Both the position numbers and the translations under genes were made by a program. A DNA stretch of 6,596 nt from Caldithrix sp964598255 (GTDB lineage Bacteria > Calditrichota > Calditrichia > Calditrichales > Calditrichaceae): positions 1 to 6,596 of the forward strand of contig CAZRBA010000082.1 in the NCBI GenBank assembly GCA_964598255.1. The letters are read 5' to 3'. The notes under the pieces are model-generated. The model was not told where the DNA came from, did no database searches, and worked only from the letters and a program-made list of their open reading frames with translations. Positions 1-6,527 of this stretch are shown one piece after another. Numbering within the stretch: the first letter of the stretch is position 1; each line of letters starts with the position of its first letter.

Positions 1-125
1 CAACAAGGATTTGAATTCGTCGAAAGCTACGGTAAAAAGAAAAATTACACGGCAAATTTCAGAAAGCCGATCCGCTCGCGTTTTTCGGACGCGCAGAATG
101 GCTGAAACAGGTCGACCAATTTTAG
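1..125 (+). CDS. C-terminal end of an upstream gene, apparently frameshifted (partial)
   Basis: The window opens inside a gene. Bases 1-33 read well in the first frame (QQGFEFVESYG), but that frame turns unconvincing and stops at 103-105. From base 36 the third frame reads ADPLAFFGRAEWLKQVDQF at its end and stops with TAG at 123-125, just ahead of the ribosome binding site of the next gene. The third frame is closed upstream by TAA at 33-35, so both halves are joined only if one A is missing from the run at 34-38, or if ribosomes slip -1 there. The T AAA AAG heptamer resembles, but is poorer than, the classic A AAA AAG slippery site, so a sequencing or assembly indel or a real mutation is likelier. 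The fragment is too short for me to name a family. The frame choice rests on protein-like composition and the position of the stop. Confidence 0.45.
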
Positions 126-131
126 TTTTGC

Positions 132-138
132 AAAGGAG
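132..138 (+). promoter_or_regulatory. Ribosome binding site of the small membrane protein gene
   Basis: AAAGGAG lies nine bases before the ATG at 148. It selects that ATG over the ATG at 143, which opens a two-codon frame ending at 146-148. It is one of the two clearest Shine-Dalgarno sequences in the window. Confidence 0.7.
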
Positions 139-147
139 ACAGATGCG

Positions 148-453
148 ATGAAAATAATAAAATCATTTTTTGTACTTTTTTTAACAGGCATAATATTAAG
201 CGGTTGCATGGTCGGGCGTCCTGGGATGGGCGGCATGCCGGTGACGTGGAACGGCTGGTTTTTATTGATAATAGTCTTTGTGTTAATAATTCTGTTTGTA
301 TCCATACTAATTAAAAGTATCAGGAATAAAGAACAGAATAACTTTTACGTGCATGCTCCGGACGAGTCGGAGCAAATTTTACACAAATTAGACGTTATCG
401 AATCGGAAATTAAAGAGATCAAAGAAATATTAAAGCAGAACGATAAAATTTGA
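148..453 (+). CDS. Small membrane protein with lipoprotein-type signal and charged C-terminal helix
   Basis: This 101-residue protein belongs to no family I recognise. Residues 1-20 look like a lipoprotein signal: Lys-2 and Lys-5, a hydrophobic stretch, then the lipobox LSGC with Cys-20. A short Gly/Met/Pro-rich loop follows (21-36), then a strong transmembrane helix at about 37-55 (WFLLIIVFVLIILFVSILI) with Lys and Arg behind it. Residues 73-98 form a charged heptad-like helix (ILHKLDVIESEIKEIKEIL) that could be a coiled coil. The product is therefore a lipid-anchored protein with an extra helix or, if the lipobox is not processed, a two-helix membrane protein with a C-terminal coiled coil. 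The start is supported by AAAGGAG at 132-138. Codon use differs from the neighbours: 9 of 17 isoleucines are ATA. It lies 22 nt after the preceding stop and 4 nt before the next gene, so co-transcription is likely. A scaffold or partner-binding role is a guess. Confidence 0.8.
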   Translation: MKIIKSFFVLFLTGIILSGCMVGRPGMGGMPVTWNGWFLLIIVFVLIILFVSILIKSIRNKEQNNFYVHAPDESEQILHKLDVIESEIKEIKEILKQNDKI

Positions 454-457
454 GCGC

Positions 458-1699
458 TTGAAAAGTCGCCTTGAAAATCCGTATTTATATTGCTTCCGGC
501 CGTTAAAATTATACAACGGCCGTTTTCATTCTTTTACCGAGCAGCAAAAGAATATATCCGTATTCGGAAAAACAAAGCAAACGTCACCGAATGAGAAGAG
601 CAACAAAACAACATTCTTCGGTGACGGTTCCGTTTTTGTTCGATCCGAATTTAAAGGTTCCGGAATCGATGCCGAATTGATTTTTGGAGGCTCGAGTGAA
701 AACGGGAGTATTTATTTGGCCAAAAAAACTCAAATGACCGACGCGCAGACATTTGAATGGCTGTATTGGGATGTGCATCAGCCGGATGGTTACGATTTGG
801 TTTTTAGTTTGCATGTCAAACCTTTTATGTCGCATTTTGCCGTGAGTATTTTTGATGTGTTCGTTTACCAAAACAACCGGCTTCTGCTCCATAAATTTCT
901 TCTTTTTTCACCGGACAAGCTGCAAATCGAACAAAACGGCAATCGTATTCATCATCGGGATAATCCCTTGTTTTTATTGGAACGCAATACGAGAACCCTT
1001 ACTTTAAGTGCCCGCGCCGATTGGCTGACGCTGGATTTGGAAATGACAACGGATACGCCTTTATCTGCGCCGTTAGATGTGCATTTTCCCGCACGCAGTT
1101 CTGCTTTGCAAACGTTTCGCTGGCTGTTATTCATGCCATTGGCCAAAGCTTCCGGCACTATGCAAATCCAAAACAAAAAAGGCGATTGGCAAAAAATCAC
1201 TCTAAACGGGCGTGCATATCATGACGCCAATTCGGGGGGATTTAATCTAAAAAAAGAACTAAAAGCATGGCAATGGATGAAAATTTACCAAAACGAAACA
1301 CTTTGGATTGCGGGTAAAATTGTTCCCCTGCACGAACAGGTTAACAATGTTTTGCTGCGTGTCCGAATGCCCCGCGTTGATCTTACGCTACAAGCAAATA
1401 TCGAATCGGATGAGCATGGATTGAATATTGTTAGTCCGCTTGGCGATTTGCATTTTGACTATATTGAACATTATAAATTGGATGATCTGCGTTTTTTGGT
1501 TCCGGTTTGGCCAAAACCATTTGAATCATTGGAAAAAATACGCGAAATTTTGGCGGCCTTTACGCTAGATCGGAAAATACTGGCACCATTGCGTAATTGG
1601 CTGACCAATGGCAAATATCGGCGTCGGCGCTGGTTAGCTCGGGATGCGCAAAATAGAAACGTGGAAATTTTTGGCGAAGAGATGTTTTTAAATGACTAA
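458..1699 (+). CDS. CrtC/AttH-like lipocalin-fold protein (carotenoid 1,2-hydratase family relative)
   Basis: The protein has about 413 residues and no signal peptide. Several motifs match the CrtC / hydroxyneurosporene synthase superfamily (two lipocalin-like beta domains). They are FEWLYWD at 99-105, the counterpart of the family's WEWWYFD, followed by DGYDLVFSLHVKPF (110-123). Then comes VSIFDVFVYQNNRLL (129-143). GRAYHDAN at 251-258 corresponds to GYHDHNWG, and WQW at 271-273 to the W.WGR strand. Tyr-254 and Asp-256 align with the Tyr and Asp that I recall as important for hydratase activity in characterised CrtC; the second His of YHDH is Ala here and the NWG is NSG. Family members add water to an isoprenoid double bond, but many relatives have unknown roles, so hydratase activity is unproven. 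The start is uncertain: TTG at 458 has no good Shine-Dalgarno and sits 4 nt after the previous stop, suggesting reinitiation. The first in-frame ATG (734) would cut into the conserved core. The last eight bases overlap the dikinase gene. Confidence 0.78.
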   Translation: MKSRLENPYLYCFRPLKLYNGRFHSFTEQQKNISVFGKTKQTSPNEKSNKTTFFGDGSVFVRSEFKGSGIDAELIFGGSSENGSIYLAKKTQMTDAQTFEWLYWDVHQPDGYDLVFSLHVKPFMSHFAVSIFDVFVYQNNRLLLHKFLLFSPDKLQIEQNGNRIHHRDNPLFLLERNTRTLTLSARADWLTLDLEMTTDTPLSAPLDVHFPARSSALQTFRWLLFMPLAKASGTMQIQNKKGDWQKITLNGRAYHDANSGGFNLKKELKAWQWMKIYQNETLWIAGKIVPLHEQVNNVLLRVRMPRVDLTLQANIESDEHGLNIVSPLGDLHFDYIEHYKLDDLRFLVPVWPKPFESLEKIREILAAFTLDRKILAPLRNWLTNGKYRRRRWLARDAQNRNVEIFGEEMFLND

Positions 1700-4175
1700 A
1701 TGGATTCTTACACCGGCAAAAAAACGTACCGCGGCTGAGGTCGGCCAAAAAGCGGCGAATCTTTCGTTTTTGATTTTGCACGATTATTCCGTTCCCAAAA
1801 CCGTATTTGTTCCGGTTGCCGCTTTTGACGCGGTGTTGCGTGAAAACCGACTGGATGACAAAGTACGCTCCGTAATGGGCAAGCAAATCGCTATGCAAAC
1901 ATTAACCGAATTACGAGTGCAAATCGAACGACTTGTATTTCCCGAAAAACTGCAAAGCGAGTTGGCCGGGTTTTTGGAATTCTGGCGGAAAAGCGGTGTA
2001 CGTGCCTTGGCAGTGCGTTCGTCTGCAATTAGCGAAGATTTAGGTAACCATTCGTTTGCCGGTCAGTATTTTTCCGAATTGAATGTTCCGCCCGATGCGA
2101 AGGCGGTGGCCCGTGCCATGCGCAAAGTTTGGGCCTCTTTATTTTCGGAGCGTTTGTGGAGTTACTGTCAGGAACACGGCCTTCCGTTACCCGCGCATTC
2201 AATGGGAATTATTTTGCAAGAAATGGTGCAAGCGCGTTTTGCCGGTGTGGCTTTTTCGCAAAACCCTTTGGCACCGGAAAAAGACGAAGTATTCATCGAG
2301 TTTGCCGAAGGCAATGCCCGACAGTTGGTGGATGGCGAAGTCGTTCCGCGGCAGATTTATTTGAATCGGGAAAAATTACGGGCTGGTACTCCGAAGGATG
2401 CCTTGCTAAATATAAACGCGCATTTGCCCGAATGGCAGGCGTTTGTACAACGAATTTTGCAACTGGAAAAACAGGTCGGCACACCTGTTGATGTGGAATG
2501 GGCCTTTGACGGCAAAAATTATTACTTTTTGCAGTTCCGTCCGGTTACCACGTTAACGGCAGGCATCATTTGGAGCGATGAAAATGTGGGTGAAGTAATC
2601 CCCGATGTGGTAACGCCCTTTAGTTGGAGCATTTTACAACCCGTGACCAACGGTGCTTATCGCTATTTTTTGCGTAACCTCGGTTTAAGCATGCCCAAAG
2701 AGCCCTTATTCGCTTTGTACGAAGGTAAAGTTTATTTTAATCAAAACGCTTTCCGCCGTGTAATGGAATCATTTTATTTGAGCACCTATCTCGGAGCGGA
2801 AAATAAGCTCGGTCTTAAAAATATGTTTAAACTGGTGCGCTTTGGGTATTTGCTGGTACGATTAGGATTCTTTTTGTTGCGCCTGCCGTACAAAATTTGG
2901 CCTTGGAACCGCACTGTGCCGAAGGAAGTGATCATTACTGGCGAAAATTTAAAACCCGATCGGCGGATTAGGGAAATAAAGCGATTATTGCGTTATACGC
3001 GTCAATTGATGAATTTGCATATTTCGGTTACTATCTTTGCCGAAATTTTTTATCAGGCCTTAGATAAAATGTGTAAAACGTGGTGTGTTCAGTGGGATAT
3101 CGATGCCGCTCGTTTGCTGCAAGGCATCGGCGATGTGGAAAGTACCCGCCCGGCAAGAGCCCTTTGGGAAATCGGTCAATGGATTCGTAAAAACGAAGTC
3201 TATCGGGAAAAATTTTCGCAAATGACCGTAGAACAGTTGCGTGAATGGCTTGCTGAATTGCCCACACGTGATCCTTTGCGAAAGGCTATCGATTTGTTTT
3301 TCGAACATTACGGTCATGGAGCATTACACGAATTCGAGCTACTTTATCCGCGTTGGCAGGAAGACCCGGGCTACATTTTGCAATCGTTGCGCAATTTCGC
3401 TCGCTACCAACGCAACGGATTCGATTTGCAAAATCGATTGCTTCGGCTGGAAAAAGAACGAAATACCTTAAAGGAAAAGGCCCTAACCGGTTTGCGCAAG
3501 CAATCGTGGGTACGCTATCGTTTATTTCGGTATTTGCTAAAGAAGGCGGAATATTTCAGTTTGGAACGCGAGATCTTAAAACAGCAAATAGTTCGCTTGT
3601 TTGCCGGAATAAAAGAACATTTAACTGTCCTCAGTCACCATTATTTTGATGATCCCCGGGCAATTTTTTATTTGACCTGGCCCGAAGTCCGAGAGCTGGT
3701 CAGGGGGAAATTAAAAGGACAAGAATTAACATTAAAAATTCAACAACGTCGTTTGCTGCGCAATCGGCAAAGCGAAACACTGCATCCTTCTCGCATTAAA
3801 CAAATCGGGAATCGATGGTTAGCCTTGGATAGTTCGGAAACAACCGAAAAAGATTTGGTGGGTATTCCTTGTAGCTCCGGCGTTACGGAAGGTCGCGTAC
3901 AAGTGGTTATGCAGGCGGATGAGAATGTGCAATTTGAACGGGGTGATATTTTGGTTACCAAAGCCACTAATCCGGGTTGGACACCACTAATGGTGCTGGC
4001 CGGAGGCATTATTACCGAAATCGGAGGTGCGCTTTCGCACGGGGCGATTATTGCCCGCGAATTCGGCATTCCCATGATTGCCGCCGTACCGAAGGTGACC
4101 AGTAGGCTAAAATCCGGACAGTGGATACGCATGAACGGACAAAGCGGAACGATCGAAATCTTGGAAGAGGATTGA
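1692..4175 (+). CDS. PEP-synthase-like dikinase with rifampin-phosphotransferase domain order
   Basis: This 827-residue protein has an N-terminal PPDK/PEP-synthase ATP-grasp domain (about 1-290). It shows VGQKAANL at 17-24, VRSSA at 108-112 with ED at 115-116, SFAGQ at 121-125, QEMV at 176-179, DVEWAFDG at 267-274 and LQFRPV at 280-285. The middle begins with WSDENVGEVIPDVVTPFSW (294-312) and carries YGHGALHEFELLYPRW (540-555), both typical of RPH-like proteins. The C-terminus (about 723-827) is the swivelling phosphohistidine domain with GGALSHGAIIAREFGIP, His-783 being the expected phospho-carrier. The PEP/pyruvate TIM-barrel of true PEP synthase is absent, so the acceptor should be a compound bound by the middle domain. 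Known relatives transfer the beta-phosphate of ATP to a hydroxyl, giving AMP and phosphate. Residues 384-406 are unusually hydrophobic and aromatic (LLVRLGFFLLRLPYKIWPW). ATG 1692 overlaps the preceding stop (ATGACTAA), so translation is probably coupled; GAAGAG at 1676-1681 is a moderate binding site. The cognate substrate is unknown; drug resistance cannot be inferred from this. Confidence 0.9.
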   Translation: MTKWILTPAKKRTAAEVGQKAANLSFLILHDYSVPKTVFVPVAAFDAVLRENRLDDKVRSVMGKQIAMQTLTELRVQIERLVFPEKLQSELAGFLEFWRKSGVRALAVRSSAISEDLGNHSFAGQYFSELNVPPDAKAVARAMRKVWASLFSERLWSYCQEHGLPLPAHSMGIILQEMVQARFAGVAFSQNPLAPEKDEVFIEFAEGNARQLVDGEVVPRQIYLNREKLRAGTPKDALLNINAHLPEWQAFVQRILQLEKQVGTPVDVEWAFDGKNYYFLQFRPVTTLTAGIIWSDENVGEVIPDVVTPFSWSILQPVTNGAYRYFLRNLGLSMPKEPLFALYEGKVYFNQNAFRRVMESFYLSTYLGAENKLGLKNMFKLVRFGYLLVRLGFFLLRLPYKIWPWNRTVPKEVIITGENLKPDRRIREIKRLLRYTRQLMNLHISVTIFAEIFYQALDKMCKTWCVQWDIDAARLLQGIGDVESTRPARALWEIGQWIRKNEVYREKFSQMTVEQLREWLAELPTRDPLRKAIDLFFEHYGHGALHEFELLYPRWQEDPGYILQSLRNFARYQRNGFDLQNRLLRLEKERNTLKEKALTGLRKQSWVRYRLFRYLLKKAEYFSLEREILKQQIVRLFAGIKEHLTVLSHHYFDDPRAIFYLTWPEVRELVRGKLKGQELTLKIQQRRLLRNRQSETLHPSRIKQIGNRWLALDSSETTEKDLVGIPCSSGVTEGRVQVVMQADENVQFERGDILVTKATNPGWTPLMVLAGGIITEIGGALSHGAIIAREFGIPMIAAVPKVTSRLKSGQWIRMNGQSGTIEILEED
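4163..4170 (+). promoter_or_regulatory. Ribosome binding site of the glycosyltransferase gene
   Basis: GGAAGAGG lies six bases before the ATG at 4177, inside the last codons of the dikinase gene. Together with the one-base gap between stop and start it supports this start and efficient coupled translation. Confidence 0.65.
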
Positions 4176-4176
4176 T

Positions 4177-5487
4177 ATGAAACGGGTACTGTTGTTACCA
4201 AGTGATCACGGTGGCGGAAAAGGACATGTTTCCCGCACGATTTATCTGGCAAAAAAACTACAGGCCGCCGGTGCTCAGGTTGCCATTGTATTGGAAAATA
4301 AACATTATCCGGACGGTTTGAATGCGGGCCTTGAGACCTATCTATTAAATACGAACAAAGAGCGTTTGCTGGGCTGGCAATTGAGCAAACCTCACCTGCC
4401 CAAAGTAGAAATGGTTGCTGCGCCCGAGCATCCGCCGGTTTTTTTGGCGTTTAACGGGTTAGCCTATCAGGTGCCGCGCGACGGCTACCTTTCACGGAAA
4501 ATCGTACGTCGACGTTTTAAACAATTGGAAAAAATTGCCACCCGATTTAAGCCGGATGTGCTAATTGGCGATACGCATTTTTTAACTTTTTTATTGGGAC
4601 AAAAATTTAATTTGCCTGTGGTGCAAATTTCACGTCTGGCCGGTTTTCCACCGGCTCCCAAATTTTTTTGGTGGCTCAGAAAAAAGCCCGATATGCAACC
4701 ACCCGACGCCTTGGCGCCCTTCGAAGCATTATTGGATGAATTGGGGGTGGCCGACATAAAACGAGCCGAAGATTTGCTGCGGGGCGATTTGTACCTTATT
4801 CCTGCTTCGCGATCTGTGGAACCGATACGATCCGGAAAAGAGAAAATCGTATTTGGCGGGCCGCTGGCGGAACTTTCGGGAGGAACGCAAAAAATTCCTT
4901 TTTTCGCCGAACAAAATGATTTGCCACGGGTGTACGTAACCATCGGCGGCGGGGCGAATCGGTTTAACGAACGCGTTTTTTTCGAAGCAATTTTAAACCT
5001 TTTCGATAAAACGGATTTCCGCGTGCTTGTTACCACGGCCAATCGCGTTCCGGCTAAGTTGTTTCAGGGAAGATCGGCAAACGTGGTGTTTACCGATTGG
5101 GTGGATGGCATGGCCGCTATTCAAAATAGCGATTTGGTTATTCAGCACGGCGGATACGGTTCCACCATGGAAATTCTGATTTCGGGAAAACCTTCCGTTG
5201 TTATTCCGTTTCATTCGGAGCAGGAAGGTAACGGACGGCGTATTAAAAAATTAGGCTTGGGCGATTTGTACTTACCGTACTCCGGAGAGCTTCAGCCAAT
5301 TACCTTTCGCTGGCCATTCGGAGAATACACCATGCTGGCCGCCAGAAAAATGAAACTTGTGCGGGAAGAATTGTTTGCCCAAATCGATTTGATTTACGAT
5401 TCTTCTTTGTATGAACGTTTGAAAAAGATCCGAAAAGAATTAAGGAATTTGCAGCAAAATTTCGACCCTCTTCAAATCCTTTTTTAA
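4177..5487 (+). CDS. GT-B glycosyltransferase, UGT/MGT (GT1-like) type
   Basis: This 436-residue protein has the two-domain GT-B pattern. The N-terminal half begins with a Rossmann strand and glycine-rich loop (VLLLPSDHGGGKGHVSR, 4-20) followed by a helix and strand like those of acceptor-binding domains in macrolide and UDP-glycosyltransferases. The C-terminal half has VYVTIGGGANRF (252-263), TDWVDGMAAIQNSDLVIQHGGYGSTMEIL (306-334) and VVIPFHSEQEGNGRR (341-355). These match the donor-binding signature in which HGG contacts the diphosphate and a later Asp/Glu-Gln pair the sugar; here it is Glu-348/Gln-349 instead of the usual Asp-Gln. It should move a sugar from a nucleotide sugar to a hydroxyl of a small, probably hydrophobic acceptor; donor and acceptor cannot be read from sequence. 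There is no signal peptide or clear transmembrane helix, so it is cytosolic or membrane-peripheral. It is the last gene of the packed cassette, one base after the dikinase stop. A MurG-like or carotenoid glycosyltransferase role is possible but not specifically indicated. Confidence 0.85.
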   Translation: MKRVLLLPSDHGGGKGHVSRTIYLAKKLQAAGAQVAIVLENKHYPDGLNAGLETYLLNTNKERLLGWQLSKPHLPKVEMVAAPEHPPVFLAFNGLAYQVPRDGYLSRKIVRRRFKQLEKIATRFKPDVLIGDTHFLTFLLGQKFNLPVVQISRLAGFPPAPKFFWWLRKKPDMQPPDALAPFEALLDELGVADIKRAEDLLRGDLYLIPASRSVEPIRSGKEKIVFGGPLAELSGGTQKIPFFAEQNDLPRVYVTIGGGANRFNERVFFEAILNLFDKTDFRVLVTTANRVPAKLFQGRSANVVFTDWVDGMAAIQNSDLVIQHGGYGSTMEILISGKPSVVIPFHSEQEGNGRRIKKLGLGDLYLPYSGELQPITFRWPFGEYTMLAARKMKLVREELFAQIDLIYDSSLYERLKKIRKELRNLQQNFDPLQILF

Positions 5488-5549
5488 TAGGTCGAATTCT
5501 CTCTGTTGCGCTTAAGGAAAGATTTTATTTTTTTCACAACCACCTTAAA

Positions 5550-5579
5550 TTTGTACAAACCAGTGAAAATAAATATTTG
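5550..5579 (+). promoter_or_regulatory. Candidate promoter of the amidotransferase gene
   Basis: TTTG at 5550-5553 and AATATTTG at 5572-5579 are separated by 18 bases. They approximate the Bacteroidota arrangement of TTTG about 19-21 bases before TAnnTTTG, with one mismatch and a slightly short spacer. In sigma-70 terms the same DNA gives TTGTAC, 17 bases, TATTTG, which is poor in the second box. TTTGTACAAA at 5550-5559 is also a perfect palindrome and could be an operator half. Transcription would begin about 15-20 bases before ATG 5604, favouring that start over the TTG at 5577. Confidence 0.3.
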
Positions 5580-5603
5580 TCAAACAGCGGAAATAATTTA
5601 AAA

Positions 5604-6290
5604 ATGCGTATTCATTATTTGCAGCATGTCCCATTTGAAGGTTTGGGAAGCATAGCGCCTTTTTTGAAAAAGGTAGGATGTCAATTAACGGCTACCCGAT
5701 TTTTCGAATCCGTTACATTTCCTTTGGTCGACGAAATCGACGGATTGATTGTTTTGGGCGGACCGATGGGAGTTTATGACCAATCAAAATTTTTCTGGTT
5801 GTCTGACGAGAAATCGTTTATTCGTTCCGTGATCGATTCCGGCAAACCGGTTTTAGGGATTTGTCTCGGCGCGCAGCTTATCGCCAGTGCTCTGGGGGCA
5901 AAGGTGTCTTCCAATGCTTACAAGGAAATCGGCTGGTTTTCCGTAACAGGCGTTTCCGACAATCCGAAAAATTATTTTAGCTTTCCAAGGGAATTTACGG
6001 CTTTTCATTGGCACGGAGATACCTTCGATTTGCCTGAAGGAGCCATAAGGTTGGCTGAAAATAAGGCATGTAAAAATCAGGCGTTTCAAATGGGGCGTTC
6101 AGTTATTGGGCTGCAATTTCATCTGGAAACAACGCCTTCATCCGTGCGAGATTTGGTAGAAAATGCGTTCCATGAATTGCTACCAGCCAAATTTGTGCAA
6201 AGTGAAGAGCAAATACTTTTTGTGGGGAAAGAGATGTTTCATACCGTCAATCGTCTCATGGAACAAGTGCTGCAATATTTATTCATCTGA
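5604..6290 (+). CDS. Class I glutamine amidotransferase (stand-alone, GMP-synthase-like)
   Basis: From ATG 5604 the protein has 228 residues and consists of one class I glutamine amidotransferase domain. It begins MRIHYLQHVPFEGLGSI, typical of the stand-alone group often annotated as type 1 glutamine amidotransferase or GMP synthase. The oxyanion region is GLIVLGGPMGVYD (47-59), the nucleophile elbow is GICLGAQ with Cys-87, and the other triad members are in LQFHLE (His-173, Glu-175). FHWHGDTFDLP (134-144) is another group hallmark. The catalytic triad is intact, so the domain should release ammonia from glutamine or act on a gamma-glutamyl bond. No synthetase domain is fused or nearby, so the acceptor is unknown and true GMP synthesis is unlikely. 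A TTG at 5577 would add nine residues (SNSGNNLK-type, uninformative); ATG is preferred because family homology starts there, although only a weak GGA (5589-5591) precedes it. The 116-nt gap upstream suggests a unit separate from the cassette. Confidence 0.88.
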   Translation: MRIHYLQHVPFEGLGSIAPFLKKVGCQLTATRFFESVTFPLVDEIDGLIVLGGPMGVYDQSKFFWLSDEKSFIRSVIDSGKPVLGICLGAQLIASALGAKVSSNAYKEIGWFSVTGVSDNPKNYFSFPREFTAFHWHGDTFDLPEGAIRLAENKACKNQAFQMGRSVIGLQFHLETTPSSVRDLVENAFHELLPAKFVQSEEQILFVGKEMFHTVNRLMEQVLQYLFI

Positions 6291-6336
6291 ACTACGGATT
6301 TTTACCGATAGCGTTCGGATTCATGACGTTTGGCCA

Positions 6337-6347
6337 CGGATTGGCAC
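6337..6347 (+). repeat. 11-bp direct repeat CGGATTGGCAC, copy 1
   Basis: CGGATTGGCAC occurs here and identically at 6583-6593, in the same orientation and 246 bases apart. An A follows the first copy and a T the second, so identity is exactly 11 bases on that side. The two copies bracket all other repeats of the intergenic region. Confidence 0.6.
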
Positions 6348-6399
6348 AGAGGAAAGGAAAAAGGAAAAAGGAAAAATGAAAAAAGAAAAAGGAGGAAAA
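6348..6399 (+). repeat. Polypurine tract with GGAAAAA repeats
   Basis: Fifty-two bases contain one pyrimidine only (T at 6377). The core is built of irregular GGAAA/GGAAAAA units, a slippage-prone simple repeat. On the other strand it produces spurious Phe-rich reading frames. Confidence 0.75.
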
Positions 6400-6404
6400 C
6401 CGCC

Positions 6405-6448
6405 GGTTGCCGAGTGGCTCCGCGCCAGCGGAGACGTATCGAGGTTCC
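6405..6448. repeat. REP-like imperfect palindrome
   Basis: The centre is a perfect 6-bp stem, CTCCGC (6418-6423) and GCGGAG (6428-6433), around a GCCA loop. The flanks GGTTGCCGAGTGG and ACGTATCGAGGTTCC are partly complementary (CGA against TCG). The layout resembles repetitive extragenic palindromes of the form GGTTGAGTA...GCGTATCGA known from other bacteria, which are often spread by RAYT-type transposases. The resemblance is from memory and only one copy is visible here. Confidence 0.45.
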
Positions 6449-6473
6449 GCAAAATCCACCCGCCCTTCGGGCA

Positions 6474-6501
6474 CCCTCCCTCAAAAGGGAGGGCCTTTCT
6501 T
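6474..6501 (+). terminator. Strong hairpin with T-rich tail, possible terminator
   Basis: CCCTCCCT (6474-6481) pairs perfectly with AGGGAGGG (6486-6493) around a CAAA loop, followed by CCTTTCTT. The stem is strong, but the tail is interrupted by C and starts two bases late, and the hairpin lies about 180 bases after the amidotransferase stop. It may end that transcript or be a dispersed hairpin repeat without that role. Confidence 0.4.
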
Positions 6502-6527
6502 ACCCAGTGCACCGAATCACGAATAAC

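Noticed and set aside
34..39. Programmed -1 frameshift site (AAA AAG)
   Set aside because: The heptamer is T AAA AAG, so re-pairing of the P-site codon would be poor, and no stimulatory hairpin follows; an indel is the simpler explanation.
1692..4175. Annotation as true phosphoenolpyruvate synthase (PpsA)
   Set aside because: The phosphohistidine domain is at the very C-terminus and the PEP/pyruvate-binding barrel is missing.
3740..4252. 170-codon open frame on the minus strand
   Set aside because: It is antisense to the conserved phosphohistidine domain of the dikinase and shows no motif of its own.
4485..5042. 185-codon open frame on the minus strand
   Set aside because: It is antisense to the glycosyltransferase gene, rich in Ser/Lys/Arg without domain features, and is best seen as a shadow.
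5512..5548. TTAAGG/CCTTAA inverted repeat as a terminator for the cassette
   Set aside because: A weak 6-bp AT-rich stem around a 25-base loop and no T-run directly after it make it unconvincing.
6405..6457. tRNA-like words (GCCGAGTGGC like a D-arm, GGTTCCGCAAAATCC like a T-arm)
   Set aside because: The distance between the two is about ten bases too short for an anticodon and variable arm, there is no acceptor stem or CCA-compatible end, and the stem is better explained as a REP-like palindrome.
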